From an uncultured Pelagibacteraceae bacterium (GTDB taxonomy: Bacteria; Pseudomonadota; Alphaproteobacteria; Pelagibacterales; Pelagibacteraceae), in contig CACIUF010000001.1 in the NCBI GenBank assembly GCA_902589765.1, positions 62,001 through 126,000 of the forward strand: a stretch of DNA of 64,000 nt, in the 5' to 3' direction. Positions within the stretch are counted from its first letter, which is position 1. Each line of letters begins with the position of its first letter. The translations under genes and the position numbers were made by a program. Below the pieces are notes generated by a model. It had not been told where the DNA came from. It saw nothing but the letters and a program-made list of their open reading frames with translations, and did no database searches. Shown here piece by piece: positions 10,208-20,453 of this stretch.

Positions 10208-11125
10208 ATGACTAAAAAAATTATCATAGGTTCAAGAGGTAGTAAATTAGCATTGTTGTATGCTAAAAAAGCTAAAGAACAAATTATTAAAAAAACTACT
10301 TTAAATATAAATGAAATTGAAATTAAATCTATTTCAACAAAAGGTGATCAAGTTAAAGACACTAGGTTGTCTGATATAGGTGGCAAAGGATTGTTTTCAA
10401 CTGAAATTGAAAAAGAGTTAGAAAATAAAAGTATCGACATTGCAGTACATGCATTAAAAGATATGCCAGCAACAGAAACTAGCGGACTTAAAACAGACTG
10501 TTTTTTAAAGAGAAATGATCCAAGAGAAATTTTGATAACAAATGATAAGAAAAAATTAAATGATCTTAAGCTGAAATCAATTATAGGAACATCTTCATTT
10601 AGAAGGGAATTTCAAATTAAAAAATTAAGATCTGATCTAACATGCAAAATAATTAGAGGCAATGTAGATACTAGAATTAAAAAACTAAAAGATGGAAATT
10701 ATGATGCAATAATTTTGTCTTATGCTGGAATTAAAAATTTAAATCTAGAAAATGAAATAGCTGAAATTTTCTCAGCACAAGAAATCATACCAAGTGCTGG
10801 GCAAGGAATAATTGCACTTCAATGTCGTGAAGCAGATAAAGAAATTATTTCAATTTTAAAAAAAGTAAATCATGAAGAAACCTATAAAAGAGCTCATGCT
10901 GAGAGAAATGTTCTTAAAGTTTTAGAGGGAGATTGTGAAACAGCAATAGGCGTTTATTCAAAAATAGAAAGTGATACAATTGTAGTTGAGGCAGAACTTT
11001 TTTCAATAGATGGCTCTCAAAGATTTTATGAAAAGAAATCTGGCCAGATTGATAAATTTAAAGAGATAGGTAAACAAATTGGGAAGAATTTAAAAATGCA
11101 ATCAAATAATTCTTACAAAAAATAA
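10208..11125 (+). CDS. hemC: Hydroxymethylbilane synthase
   Basis: IIIGSRGSKLALLYA, IDIAVHALKDMPA, GTSSFRREFQI, RGNVDTRIKKL, LEGDCETAIGVY. Confidence 0.97.
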   Translation: MTKKIIIGSRGSKLALLYAKKAKEQIIKKTTLNINEIEIKSISTKGDQVKDTRLSDIGGKGLFSTEIEKELENKSIDIAVHALKDMPATETSGLKTDCFLKRNDPREILITNDKKKLNDLKLKSIIGTSSFRREFQIKKLRSDLTCKIIRGNVDTRIKKLKDGNYDAIILSYAGIKNLNLENEIAEIFSAQEIIPSAGQGIIALQCREADKEIISILKKVNHEETYKRAHAERNVLKVLEGDCETAIGVYSKIESDTIVVEAELFSIDGSQRFYEKKSGQIDKFKEIGKQIGKNLKMQSNNSYKK

Positions 11126-11126
11126 T

Positions 11127-11825
11127 ATGCATATTTTATTAACAAGACCACTGGAAGATTGTTCAGAAATGATTTTAAAGTTTAAATCATTAGGTCATCA
11201 AGTTTCGCACATCCCACTGATTAATATTGAAAAAGTAAATTATGAGGAAATTAAATTTTCTGAATATGGAGGAATTATTTTTACTAGTGCTAATGCAGTG
11301 AAATATTTAGATCAAAATAACATAAACAAAAATATCAAATGTTTTTGTGTTGGTAATTTAACTGAAAAAAAGGCTAGATCATCAGGATTTCAAAACACAG
11401 TAGCTGCAGAGGGTAATGTCTCTAACTTAAAAGAGTTAATTTTACAAACTTACGAGACAAAAAGTAAAAAGTTACTTTATGTCAGCGGTGAAATTATATC
11501 TGTTGATTTAGACCAACAACTCATGAAAGAGGGCTATGGAATAAAAAGAGTGATTAATTATAAAGTAAAACATAATCAAAAATTCAATGAAAGTTTTGTA
11601 AAAGATTTGAAATTGAACATACCTGATATGGTTTATATTTATTCACAGAATAGTGCTCAAAGTTTTTTGAGTTTTGTCAAAAATCATCAATTTGAAAGCT
11701 TATGGATGAATACTAATTTATCGTGTATTGGGGAGAAAACCTCATCTATATTGAATGAAATTAAATGGAAAAAAATATTTCTTTTTAATCCTGGAGAAGA
11801 AGAGTTTTTGTTATATAAAATTTAA
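11127..11825 (+). CDS. hemD: Uroporphyrinogen-III synthase
   Basis: MHILLTRPLEDCSEM...IIFTSANAVKYL; immediately downstream of hemC. Confidence 0.88.
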   Translation: MHILLTRPLEDCSEMILKFKSLGHQVSHIPLINIEKVNYEEIKFSEYGGIIFTSANAVKYLDQNNINKNIKCFCVGNLTEKKARSSGFQNTVAAEGNVSNLKELILQTYETKSKKLLYVSGEIISVDLDQQLMKEGYGIKRVINYKVKHNQKFNESFVKDLKLNIPDMVYIYSQNSAQSFLSFVKNHQFESLWMNTNLSCIGEKTSSILNEIKWKKIFLFNPGEEEFLLYKI

Positions 11826-11827
11826 TT

Positions 11828-12913
11828 ATGGAATTGTTTAATAATTTTTCTGAAATATTTTTATCTGTATGGAACAAAGGTATTTTAGGTGTTGATATCT
11901 TACAAATATTAATTGGTTTAGGAATTTTTTTAATTTTTTTAATTTTCAGAGGTCTAATTAGTAAACTTGTAATCAAAAAGTTAGAAATTATCTCAAAAAG
12001 AACAACAAATAAATTAGATGATACTTTCGTAAAATCTTTAATTGGTCCTGCAAGATTTTTACCAATTGTTTTAGGTTTTTTTATAGCAAGTTATTACATG
12101 ACATTTTCTATGGAAGGAAGAGAAATTGTCGATACTATAAATAGAACTCTAATAACCATATTAATTTTTTGGGTTATTCATCAAATTATAGAACCAGTCT
12201 CATATATCTTAAGTGGTCTTGATAAATTATTAACAAGAGAACTCATTGGATGGATTATCAAATCTTTAAAGATATTAATATTCATACTAGGGCTTGCAGC
12301 AGTCTTAGAATTATGGGGAATAAAGATTGGACCAATTATTGCTGGTTTAGGTTTGTTTGGAGTAGCAGTTGCATTGGGTGCTCAAGATTTGTTTAAAAAT
12401 TTAATTTCTGGGATTTTGGTATTAGTTGAAAAAAGATTTAAAATCGGTGATTGGATTTCAGTTGATGGAATAATTGAGGGTATTGTTGAAAAAATTGGTT
12501 TTCGATCAACAACAATCAGAAAATTCGATAAATCATTAGCAATAATTCCAAATTTTCAATTTGCAGAAAATGCTGTAGTAAATGTAAGTGAAACTTCAAA
12601 CTGGTTAATTAGTTGGATTATTACTCTCCAATACGACACTTCGGTTGATCAATTAAAAAATATAAGAGATCAAATTGAGGATCACATAAAAAAAAGTGAC
12701 GATTTTGACACTAATATAGGAATTGCAGTTAGGGTCGATAAGTTTTCAGATAGTTCTATAGACATGTATGTGCGTTGTTTCACAAAATCAGATAGTTGGA
12801 ACGAATGGCTTTCAGTAAAAGAAAAACTTGCAATTGCAATAAAACAAATTGTTGAAAATAATAAGGCCTCTTTCGCATTTCCAAGTTCTTCGATTTATAT
12901 TGAAAAAAAATGA
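11828..12913 (+). CDS. Mechanosensitive ion channel (MscS) family protein
   Basis: GPIIAGLGLFGVAVALGAQDLFKNLISGILVLVEKRFKIGDWISVDGIIEGIVEKIGFRSTTIRKFD. Confidence 0.93.
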   Translation: MELFNNFSEIFLSVWNKGILGVDILQILIGLGIFLIFLIFRGLISKLVIKKLEIISKRTTNKLDDTFVKSLIGPARFLPIVLGFFIASYYMTFSMEGREIVDTINRTLITILIFWVIHQIIEPVSYILSGLDKLLTRELIGWIIKSLKILIFILGLAAVLELWGIKIGPIIAGLGLFGVAVALGAQDLFKNLISGILVLVEKRFKIGDWISVDGIIEGIVEKIGFRSTTIRKFDKSLAIIPNFQFAENAVVNVSETSNWLISWIITLQYDTSVDQLKNIRDQIEDHIKKSDDFDTNIGIAVRVDKFSDSSIDMYVRCFTKSDSWNEWLSVKEKLAIAIKQIVENNKASFAFPSSSIYIEKK

Positions 12914-13200
12914 TTGCTATCTTTTATTTAGTTTTACAATTATTAAAACTTTATTCGTATGTAGTGATCGCCAACGTTATCATAAGCTGGTTAATCGCTT
13001 TTAATGTATTGAATACTCAAAATAGATTTGTTTATGCAGTTCTAGATTTTACTTACAGATTGACAGAGCCATTTTTAAGAAGAATAAGACGATTTTTACC
13101 AAATTTGGGAGCGTTAGACATTTCTCCAATTATTTTACTACTATTGATTTGGTTTATAGAAATGTGTATGAAACTCTACATCGCACCAATGATATTCTAG
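12910..13200 (+). CDS. YggT family protein
   Basis: YVVIANVIISWLIAFNV...FTYRLTEPFLRRIRRFLPNLGALDISPIILLLLIWF. Confidence 0.92.
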   Translation: MIAIFYLVLQLLKLYSYVVIANVIISWLIAFNVLNTQNRFVYAVLDFTYRLTEPFLRRIRRFLPNLGALDISPIILLLLIWFIEMCMKLYIAPMIF

Positions 13201-13205
13201 ATTTT

Positions 13206-14051
13206 ATGATTTTAATTGATGGAAAAAAAGAAGCAGCACTATTAAGGGAACAGCTTAAAAAAGAAGTATCTGATCTCAAAGATAAGTATAATAAAGTTCC
13301 AGGTTTAACAGTAATATTGATTGGAGACTTAACTCCTAGTCAGATTTACGTTCGGAACAAAGAAAAATCTGCTACTGAAGTTGGACTTAAATCCGATGTG
13401 ATTAAATATCCAGATAGTGTTGAAGAAAAAGTTATTTTAGAGAAGATAGATGAATTAAATAAAGATAACTCTGTGTCAGGTATTTTGGTTCAATTACCAT
13501 TACCAAAACATATTGATAAACAAAAAATTATTGAGGCGATTGACCCATCAAAAGATGTAGATGGATTTCATCCAATGAATGTTGGAAATCTTTCATCAGG
13601 TTATGAGAGTTCCGTTCCATGCACACCATTAGGATGTTATTTATTAATTAAAAAAATAGAACCTAACTTAAATGGTAAAAAAGCAGTTGTTGTTGGTCGA
13701 TCTAACTTAAATGGTAAACCAATGACTCAACTTTTACTAAAGGAAAATTGCACTGTTACTATAACACACTCTAAAACAAAAGATTTAAAAGCAGAGTGTT
13801 TAGAAGCTGATATTATTATTGCAGCTGTTGGTATTCCTGAGTTAGTTAAAGGTGATTGGGTTAAAAAAGATACAATAGTGATCGATGTTGGAATTAATAA
13901 AACTGAGAAAGGTATCGTTGGTGATGTTGCATTTGATGAAGTTTCAAAAAATGCTAAAGCACTCACGCCCGTTCCTGGTGGAGTTGGTCCAATGACAATC
14001 GCTTGCTTGCTAAAAAATACAATTGACTGTTTCAAAAGATCGCAAGCATAA
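13206..14051 (+). CDS. folD: Bifunctional methylenetetrahydrofolate dehydrogenase/cyclohydrolase
   Basis: GILVQLPLPKHID, KDVDGFHPMNVGNL, VVVGRSNLNGKPM, TPVPGGVGPMTIA; start set at ATG 13206 (MILIDGKK) rather than 13149. Confidence 0.95.
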   Translation: MILIDGKKEAALLREQLKKEVSDLKDKYNKVPGLTVILIGDLTPSQIYVRNKEKSATEVGLKSDVIKYPDSVEEKVILEKIDELNKDNSVSGILVQLPLPKHIDKQKIIEAIDPSKDVDGFHPMNVGNLSSGYESSVPCTPLGCYLLIKKIEPNLNGKKAVVVGRSNLNGKPMTQLLLKENCTVTITHSKTKDLKAECLEADIIIAAVGIPELVKGDWVKKDTIVIDVGINKTEKGIVGDVAFDEVSKNAKALTPVPGGVGPMTIACLLKNTIDCFKRSQA

Positions 14052-14088
14052 TATTGAATTCAATAAATTTTTTTTGATAAGATAGGTT

Positions 14089-14292
14089 ATGAAAAAACCT
14101 AGATACCCCTATAGAATTGCACTTCTTATGCTCATACTGACAGTTCCACCAATTGGCGCGACACAATTAGGTTGGTATTTATATGATAAACAAACTGGAT
14201 TTGATTATGGTATGATAGTTGGAACGTTTTCAGTAATTTATGCTGCATGGTTAATGTATGAAAAGAATTGGAGAGAAGATGATGAGGATTAA
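14089..14292 (+). CDS. Small hypothetical membrane protein
   Basis: 67 aa with two predicted TM segments; good spacing to neighbours. Confidence 0.7.
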   Translation: MKKPRYPYRIALLMLILTVPPIGATQLGWYLYDKQTGFDYGMIVGTFSVIYAAWLMYEKNWREDDED

Positions 14293-14295
14293 ATT

Positions 14296-14562
14296 GTGGA
14301 AAAAATAATTTTCTTTGGATTAGCGATACCAATTTTAGCATTTGTCCTTTACTTGGGTGGAACAGCTATCATGAAAGGCTTTGAGGCCAAAAGAGAAAAT
14401 AAATCCAATGACAGCTTAGAAGATCACGACCTTGAAGACAACTTATCTGATAATAATGATAAGTTAACAGATGAATTGGATAAATTAAATCAACTCCTTA
14501 AAGACGGTGTTTTAACTGAAGAAGAATTTAAAAAAGCTAAAAAAAAAATTTTAGATGATTAA
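14296..14562 (+). CDS. Membrane-anchored SHOCT-like domain protein
   Basis: N-terminal TM; C-terminal DKLNQLLKDGVLTEEEFKKAKKKIL matches the SHOCT motif. Confidence 0.75.
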   Translation: MEKIIFFGLAIPILAFVLYLGGTAIMKGFEAKRENKSNDSLEDHDLEDNLSDNNDKLTDELDKLNQLLKDGVLTEEEFKKAKKKILDD

Positions 14563-15563
14563 TTATAATCAAGTAATTTTTTTAAAGATCCAAATTCACC
14601 TATTTTATAAATAATTGTATCTTCTTTTTTAAATCCATATTTTTCCGCTCCAGCTTTGAATCTTACAGGTGGCTCCATGATTGGTTCAAGAGATAAAACA
14701 AACGTGCCCCAATGCATTCCAATCACTTTTTTGCTCTTTAAATTTTTTGCAACCTCTAAAGCTTCTTCTGGATTAGTGTGATAAACCGACTTATCTTTAT
14801 AAGGCATTATTGGATAAAAATTATAGGCACCAATATTTATAAATGTAAGATCAATTGGACCATACCTATTACCTATATCTTTATAAATATTTCCTACTCC
14901 AGTGTCACAACCAAATAATAACTTTATATCTTTATATTCGATCAAAAAATTTCCCCATAAAGTTTTATTAGTATCTGTGAGACTTCTTTTTGACCAATGC
15001 ACAGCAGGTAAAAAAGTAATCTTTAAATTTTTATTTATTTCAATTTTATCATACCAGTCCATTTCATTCACATCGCTGTAATGATTTCTAGTAAAATATT
15101 TACCAAGTTTTAATGGAAGTAAAACTTTAGAATTTTTAAAAGGAAATCTCCGGATCGTCATCATATCTTGATGATCATAATGATTATGGGTGAGTAAAAA
15201 AATATCTGTTTGTGGAATTTCATTTAATTTTAGCGCTGGTTCGGTAAATCTTTTAGGTCCAAAAATTAACGGCCCTGCATTTTTTGAAAATACTGGATCT
15301 GTAATAATTGTTGTTTCACCAAGCTTAATTAAAAATGTTGCATGGCCAATCCATGCTACATAATCGTCTTTTTGAAATTTTTTTAAGTCTGTTAAAACTT
15401 TCTCTCTCTCAATAACATGTTCTTTGGGAACTGTCATATCAAGCTTTTTTTTCTCTCTATTAAAAATTTTGAAGGACCATTTAATATTAGGATCTGGTTT
15501 TGGTGAACCCTCAGGATTTCTAAAAGTACCGTCTGGTAAATGGTGATAAGGTTTTTTTTCCAC
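14559..15563 (-). CDS. MBL-fold metallo-hydrolase (NAPE-PLD/UlaG-like)
   Basis: VAWIGHATFLIKLGETTIITDPVFS, LLTHNHYDHQD, LPAVHWSKRS, LFGCDTG, IGMHWGTF. Confidence 0.92.
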   Translation of the reverse strand: MEKKPYHHLPDGTFRNPEGSPKPDPNIKWSFKIFNREKKKLDMTVPKEHVIEREKVLTDLKKFQKDDYVAWIGHATFLIKLGETTIITDPVFSKNAGPLIFGPKRFTEPALKLNEIPQTDIFLLTHNHYDHQDMMTIRRFPFKNSKVLLPLKLGKYFTRNHYSDVNEMDWYDKIEINKNLKITFLPAVHWSKRSLTDTNKTLWGNFLIEYKDIKLLFGCDTGVGNIYKDIGNRYGPIDLTFINIGAYNFYPIMPYKDKSVYHTNPEEALEVAKNLKSKKVIGMHWGTFVLSLEPIMEPPVRFKAGAEKYGFKKEDTIIYKIGEFGSLKKLLDYN

Positions 15564-15568
15564 TTAAA

Positions 15569-16189
15569 CTAATTTTTTTTATTGTAAGTTTTTATAATTG
15601 TCTCCTCTAAAGTTCTACTCATTATTATGGTGCCCTCTTCATTTGGATGTATACCATCACTTAGATTAAATTCGGGCTTCATGGCCACTCCCTCAAGTAA
15701 AAAAGGAATAAGCTCTATTTTAAATTTTTTGGCTAAATTAGGAAAAATTTTGTCAAATTTTTTTTTATAAGAAAAACCATGCGAGGTTGGAGCAATCATC
15801 CCAGCTAGGATAATTTCAATATTTTTATCTTGAGCAATTTTTATAATTTTTTCTAAATTGCTTTTTGTTTCTTTTGGCTGGATGCCTCTTAACATGTCAT
15901 TAGCCCCTAAGCATAAAATTATTAGATCTATATCTGGCTCGCTTAAAGTCCAATCAGCTCTATTTAATCCCCCTGACGATGTACTACCAGAAACACTGCC
16001 ATCAACAATCTCAATATTATATCCCTTTGCTTCTAAATTCTCCTCTAAAACGACTGGTAAACTATTGTCATCAGATAAACCATAACCAGCCATCAAACTA
16101 TCACCAAATAATACAATCTTTTCGATTGCATATGCATTTATGGTTAGTAGACAGATAATAATTATTTTAATAATAAAACTTTTGCTCAT
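15569..16189 (-). CDS. tesA: GDSL-family arylesterase / acyl-CoA thioesterase I
   Basis: KIVLFGDSLMAGYGLS, LCLGANDMLRG, DGIHPNEEG; signal peptide MSKSFIIKIIIICLLTINAYA; start set at 16189 rather than 16378. Confidence 0.9.
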   Translation of the reverse strand: MSKSFIIKIIIICLLTINAYAIEKIVLFGDSLMAGYGLSDDNSLPVVLEENLEAKGYNIEIVDGSVSGSTSSGGLNRADWTLSEPDIDLIILCLGANDMLRGIQPKETKSNLEKIIKIAQDKNIEIILAGMIAPTSHGFSYKKKFDKIFPNLAKKFKIELIPFLLEGVAMKPEFNLSDGIHPNEEGTIIMSRTLEETIIKTYNKKN

Positions 16190-16853
16190 GAGTACTCTTC
16201 TTAAATTAAAAAAGATAAATCTTAAATACCAAACTGGTAAAGACAATATTAGTGTTTTAAAAGATATAAATTTGGCCACAAAAAAAAAAGAAACTATTTC
16301 AATAGTAGGTGAAAGTGGTTCAGGAAAAACAAGTTTAATCATGTTGATTGGCGGTTTAGAGCGTCCAACTTCAGGCAAGATATACTTTCAAAACCACGAA
16401 ATTACAAAATTAAGTGAGGATGAGGTATCAAAAATCAGAAAAAAAAATATTGGTATAATTTTTCAGTCTTTTTATCTAATCCCAAATTATACAGCCCTAG
16501 AGAATGTAACTTTAATTCTTGAATTAAATAAATTTAAAAATCCTGAAAAAGAAGCAAAATCTCTTTTAGATAGATTTGGCTTAAAACATCGACTAAATAA
16601 TTTACCCAGTCAGTTATCTGGAGGAGAACAACAGCGTGTCGCTATCGCAAGAGCTATTGCCATGAAGCCAGAGCTAATTCTAGCTGATGAACCTACAGGA
16701 AATTTAGATACAGAAAATTCCGATATGATTTCTAAAATTTTATTTAGGTATGTTAAAGAGGAAGGTTCCTCATTAATTATGGTAACACACGACCCAAAAC
16801 TTGCTAACCGCGCAAGCAGAAAAATTAAAATTAAAGATGGAAAAATTAAATAA
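16188..16853 (+). CDS. ABC transporter ATP-binding protein (YbbA-like)
   Basis: VGESGSGKTSLIMLIGGLERPTSG, LSGGEQQRVAIARAI, LADEPTGNLD; start set at ATG 16188. Confidence 0.94.
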   Translation: MSTLLKLKKINLKYQTGKDNISVLKDINLATKKKETISIVGESGSGKTSLIMLIGGLERPTSGKIYFQNHEITKLSEDEVSKIRKKNIGIIFQSFYLIPNYTALENVTLILELNKFKNPEKEAKSLLDRFGLKHRLNNLPSQLSGGEQQRVAIARAIAMKPELILADEPTGNLDTENSDMISKILFRYVKEEGSSLIMVTHDPKLANRASRKIKIKDGKIK

Positions 16854-19374
16854 TTTTTATCAATACAAGTTTATCTTAATATATGCTCTGCGAGATTTAA
16901 AAAGGAACTATAAAAAAATTTCTAGTATAATCATCACTTTGTTCATCAGTCTTTTTATATTAAGCGCAATATTTACTATTGAGGATAGTTTAAAAAAGGA
17001 ACTCAAAGAAAATGCTAAAGAGCTTTTAGGTGGAGACTTAGAAATTGATTATAACAGAAATCAAGGAAATATAGATTTATTAAATAAAGTTGAAGAATTT
17101 ACAACTATATCGGAGATGGTTGAATTCAGCACAATGCTTTCGACAACAAATCGAAAGAAAAATAAATCTTTATTTACTAGAATAAAAACAGTTGACCAAA
17201 AATATCCTTTATATGGTGAAGTAACTTATGAACCTGCTGATGCTTATGAAAGAATGCAAACTGAACCCTATACAATTTTAATTAATGAGAGTTTATCAAA
17301 AACCTTAAATATCAAAACAAATGAAATTGTAAAAATTCAAGATCAAGAATTTCTTGTTATTGGTAAGGTAAGCTCTGTTCCAGATGTAAGTGGATTTGTG
17401 ACTTTTGGAGATTGGGTTTTAACAGGTAAACAAACTTTAGATATCTTAAAACTTAATGGAATAGGAAATTTTTTAAATTATGAATATAAAGTAAAATTTA
17501 ATACCAATGATAATCCAGAAATAATCATAAAAAAAATCGAAAGTATTTTTAAAGATGATCAAAAGGTAAAAATTAGATATCCAGAAAATGCAGCAAGCGG
17601 ATTAAAAAGAGTAATTGGTAACTTTTCACAATTTTTATCCCTTGTCTCAATAAGTGCGATGCTTATTGCTGGTATTGGTATTGCTAATACTCTTTTGTCT
17701 TTTATAAATCAAAATAACTTGTCTATAGCAGTAAGAAAAGCCTTAGGTTTCTATTCCGGTAATATTAAAAAACTTTATTATCTTCAATTGGTTATATTAT
17801 TATTTATAATTACAATTTCAGCATATTTAAGTAGTTTATTAATTGTGCCATTAGCAGACAAATATTTGTCAAGTAGCTTTGGACTTAAGATAAATTTATT
17901 TTTTTCTTTTTTTAATTTTTTAAAAATATTTTTAATAGGTTTATTGGTTTTGATAATTTTTTCGATTCCTACAATTAGTTCTATCGATCAAGTCAAAGCT
18001 TCAAGTCTATTTAGAAATGTATTCCAAAACTTACAATTTTATTATTCAAAAAAATTAATTGGAATGAGTATTATAATGTTATTGATTTTGATTTTAATAT
18101 TTACTTATAGATCAGAAAATCTTGTTTATAGTCTTGGTTATTTTGGGGCATTTTTTATTTGTTTGATTATCTTTTTTCTACTTTCAAAGTTAATCATATT
18201 TTCTCTTAAAAAGTTTAAATTTAATTCGAGCACTCCTTTGAAGGTATCTATTAAAAATATTACACAATCAAAAAGTATTACACCTATTACAATTATGTCT
18301 TTAGGCCTTGGTGTTACATTACTTTTGACTTTGGCATTAGTTGGAACTAATTTTAAAAGAGAGATAGCAAAATCAATACCTGACATCGCTCCTGATTATT
18401 TTTTTGTGGGCATTCAAAATGGAGAGCGTGAAAAGTTTGAACAAAGAATTTTATCAATGGATCCTGGTGCAAATATTGAAATTGTGCCAATGGTTTCTTC
18501 AGGAATAGTAAAAATTAATGGTATAAATCCTAACACATATATTACACCTGAAAATGATAGTTATTGGGTTATTGGCAGTGAACGGAGATCATCTTGGACA
18601 AAAGAAGTTCCTGAGGATAATCTAATTATTGATGGTAAGTGGTGGGATTTGTCTAAACCAAATCAACTTCAGATATCATTAGACGCTAAGGTCGCAAAAG
18701 ATTTTAATATTAAATTAGGGGATATATTTACTTTAAATATCTATGGTAGAGAAATTGATGGTGAAATAGTCAATTTTAGACAAGTTGATTATAGAGATCT
18801 AAATATAAATTTTGCAATGCTTTTTAACCCTGACTTTGCAAAAAATATTCCTCACGAATATTTAGCAACCACAAAGTTCTATAATTTAAATAAATTTGAA
18901 GAAACAAAAATGCTTGAAATTTTCCCTAGTTTATCAATGATTAAAATTGCTGATTATTTAAATAAAGTAACTAATGTTTTAAATAAAGTTTTCATAGCAG
19001 TTATTGTCATTTCAACAGTCACTATCGTCATTGGTTTAATTGTAATATCAAGTGCAATAATGGTCCAAGGAAAAGTAAGAGAATACCAAAATTTGGTTTT
19101 TAAAATTTTAGGTTTTTCAAGAAAAGAGATTGTTTTTTCTTCGCTGATTGAATTTATGATTATTTTTATATCTGTAATAATGATTGCAGTTTTGTTTGCT
19201 GTAGTTGGTTCAAAATTTATTATTGAAAATATATTTGAGTTATTCTGGAAGTTTGATCTTAAAGTTTTGATTTATCTTGGTTTATCCATTGGTTTAGTAA
19301 CGTTGGTATTAATATTATTAACTAATATTAAATATTTAAATCCAAAGGTTTATCCTCTTATAAGAAATCAATAA
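16837..19374 (+). CDS. FtsX-like ABC transporter permease (YbbP-like)
   Basis: IRKALGFYSGNIKKLYYLQ and VFKILGFSRKEIVFSSLIEF FtsX-type segments; follows the ATPase gene. Confidence 0.9.
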   Translation: MEKLNNFYQYKFILIYALRDLKRNYKKISSIIITLFISLFILSAIFTIEDSLKKELKENAKELLGGDLEIDYNRNQGNIDLLNKVEEFTTISEMVEFSTMLSTTNRKKNKSLFTRIKTVDQKYPLYGEVTYEPADAYERMQTEPYTILINESLSKTLNIKTNEIVKIQDQEFLVIGKVSSVPDVSGFVTFGDWVLTGKQTLDILKLNGIGNFLNYEYKVKFNTNDNPEIIIKKIESIFKDDQKVKIRYPENAASGLKRVIGNFSQFLSLVSISAMLIAGIGIANTLLSFINQNNLSIAVRKALGFYSGNIKKLYYLQLVILLFIITISAYLSSLLIVPLADKYLSSSFGLKINLFFSFFNFLKIFLIGLLVLIIFSIPTISSIDQVKASSLFRNVFQNLQFYYSKKLIGMSIIMLLILILIFTYRSENLVYSLGYFGAFFICLIIFFLLSKLIIFSLKKFKFNSSTPLKVSIKNITQSKSITPITIMSLGLGVTLLLTLALVGTNFKREIAKSIPDIAPDYFFVGIQNGEREKFEQRILSMDPGANIEIVPMVSSGIVKINGINPNTYITPENDSYWVIGSERRSSWTKEVPEDNLIIDGKWWDLSKPNQLQISLDAKVAKDFNIKLGDIFTLNIYGREIDGEIVNFRQVDYRDLNINFAMLFNPDFAKNIPHEYLATTKFYNLNKFEETKMLEIFPSLSMIKIADYLNKVTNVLNKVFIAVIVISTVTIVIGLIVISSAIMVQGKVREYQNLVFKILGFSRKEIVFSSLIEFMIIFISVIMIAVLFAVVGSKFIIENIFELFWKFDLKVLIYLGLSIGLVTLVLILLTNIKYLNPKVYPLIRNQ

Positions 19375-19384
19375 TCACTAAGAT

Positions 19385-20452
19385 CTATTTAGCCTTCTCC
19401 ATCAGCCAAAGGTTATCACTCGCCAAAAAGTAAATTTTTCCATTTTTTGGATGAACCTGGATATCTCTAATTCGTCCTATCTCATCTTTAAAAATTACAT
19501 CTTCTTTTATGTTGGATAAATCATTGAAGATTAGTTTTCTTAAGGATTGATCTTTTAATGATGTAATTAATGCATGACCATTCCATTCATTAAATTCGTT
19601 TCCTTTATAAATTGTAATTGCACTTGTTGCAATTGAAGGCACCCAATATTGTATTGCTTTTGTAAAGCCAGGTTTCCATTTTGGACCAATAGGAAACCCA
19701 GAATAATTTTTTCCTCCCCAGCCTAATATTTTCCAACCATAATTTTCACCTTTTTTTACTTCACCAAACCAATCACCACCTTTGGCACCATGGTTACTCA
19801 TATAAATTTTACCATCGTATGATGATAAAGTTAAACCTTGAGGATTTCTGATACCAATTTGATAAATTTCAGGTAGCCAATCTGGCTTATCTACAAATTT
19901 AGGATTGTCATTTGGAATACTTCCATCAAGTTTAATTCTTATAATACTCCCGGGATGTTTTGAGGGGTCTTGGGCAATCATGCCTTTACCTCTTTCACCA
20001 GCAGAGGCAAATAAGTGATTATCTTTGATAGCTAACCTTGAACCAAAATGATAACCAGAATCAATAGGAGGTTCAGCTTGAAAAATATTTTTAAAATTTA
20101 ATTTTTTTTTATCAAAAATAGCTTTAGCGATAGAGGTACTTGTTTTCCCATTACCTCTGTTTTCAGAATATGAAACATAAATAAAATTATCTTTATATAA
20201 GATATCTAAAAGACCACCCTGTCCGTGTTCTAGAAAATTTAGGTTATGATCAATTTCAACAGCTTTTTTTTGGCGTATATCTATGATCTTAATTTTTCCA
20301 CCTTTTTCAGTAATAATTAGTTCTTTATTATTTAAAAAAGACGAACCCCATGGGTCGTTAAGAACAACTAGTTTTTTAAATTTTAAATTTTGAGCAAATA
20401 AATTTGTTGAAAAAAATATAAAAAATATAATTACAAAAAAAAGATTTTTCAC
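19385..20452 (-). CDS. PQQ-dependent sugar dehydrogenase family protein (glucose/sorbosone dehydrogenase-like, exported)
   Basis: GQGGLLDI, GSIIRIKLDGSIPNDNP, YQIGIRNPQGLTL...SNHGAKGGDWFGEVKKGENYGW; likely GTG start at 20452 (signal peptide VKNLFFVIIFFIFFSTNLFAQ); ORF extends to 20479. Confidence 0.88.
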   Translation of the reverse strand: MKNLFFVIIFFIFFSTNLFAQNLKFKKLVVLNDPWGSSFLNNKELIITEKGGKIKIIDIRQKKAVEIDHNLNFLEHGQGGLLDILYKDNFIYVSYSENRGNGKTSTSIAKAIFDKKKLNFKNIFQAEPPIDSGYHFGSRLAIKDNHLFASAGERGKGMIAQDPSKHPGSIIRIKLDGSIPNDNPKFVDKPDWLPEIYQIGIRNPQGLTLSSYDGKIYMSNHGAKGGDWFGEVKKGENYGWKILGWGGKNYSGFPIGPKWKPGFTKAIQYWVPSIATSAITIYKGNEFNEWNGHALITSLKDQSLRKLIFNDLSNIKEDVIFKDEIGRIRDIQVHPKNGKIYFLASDNLWLMEKAK

Positions 20453-20453
20453 C

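Noticed and set aside
13149-13205. N-terminal extension MVYRNVYETLHRTNDILDF of the folD ORF
   Set aside because: Overlaps the upstream YggT gene out of frame; family start fits ATG at 13206
16190-16378. Upstream extension of the tesA ORF (MPEVGRSKPPINMIKLVF...)
   Set aside because: Lies antisense to the ABC ATPase; a normal signal peptide starts at 16189
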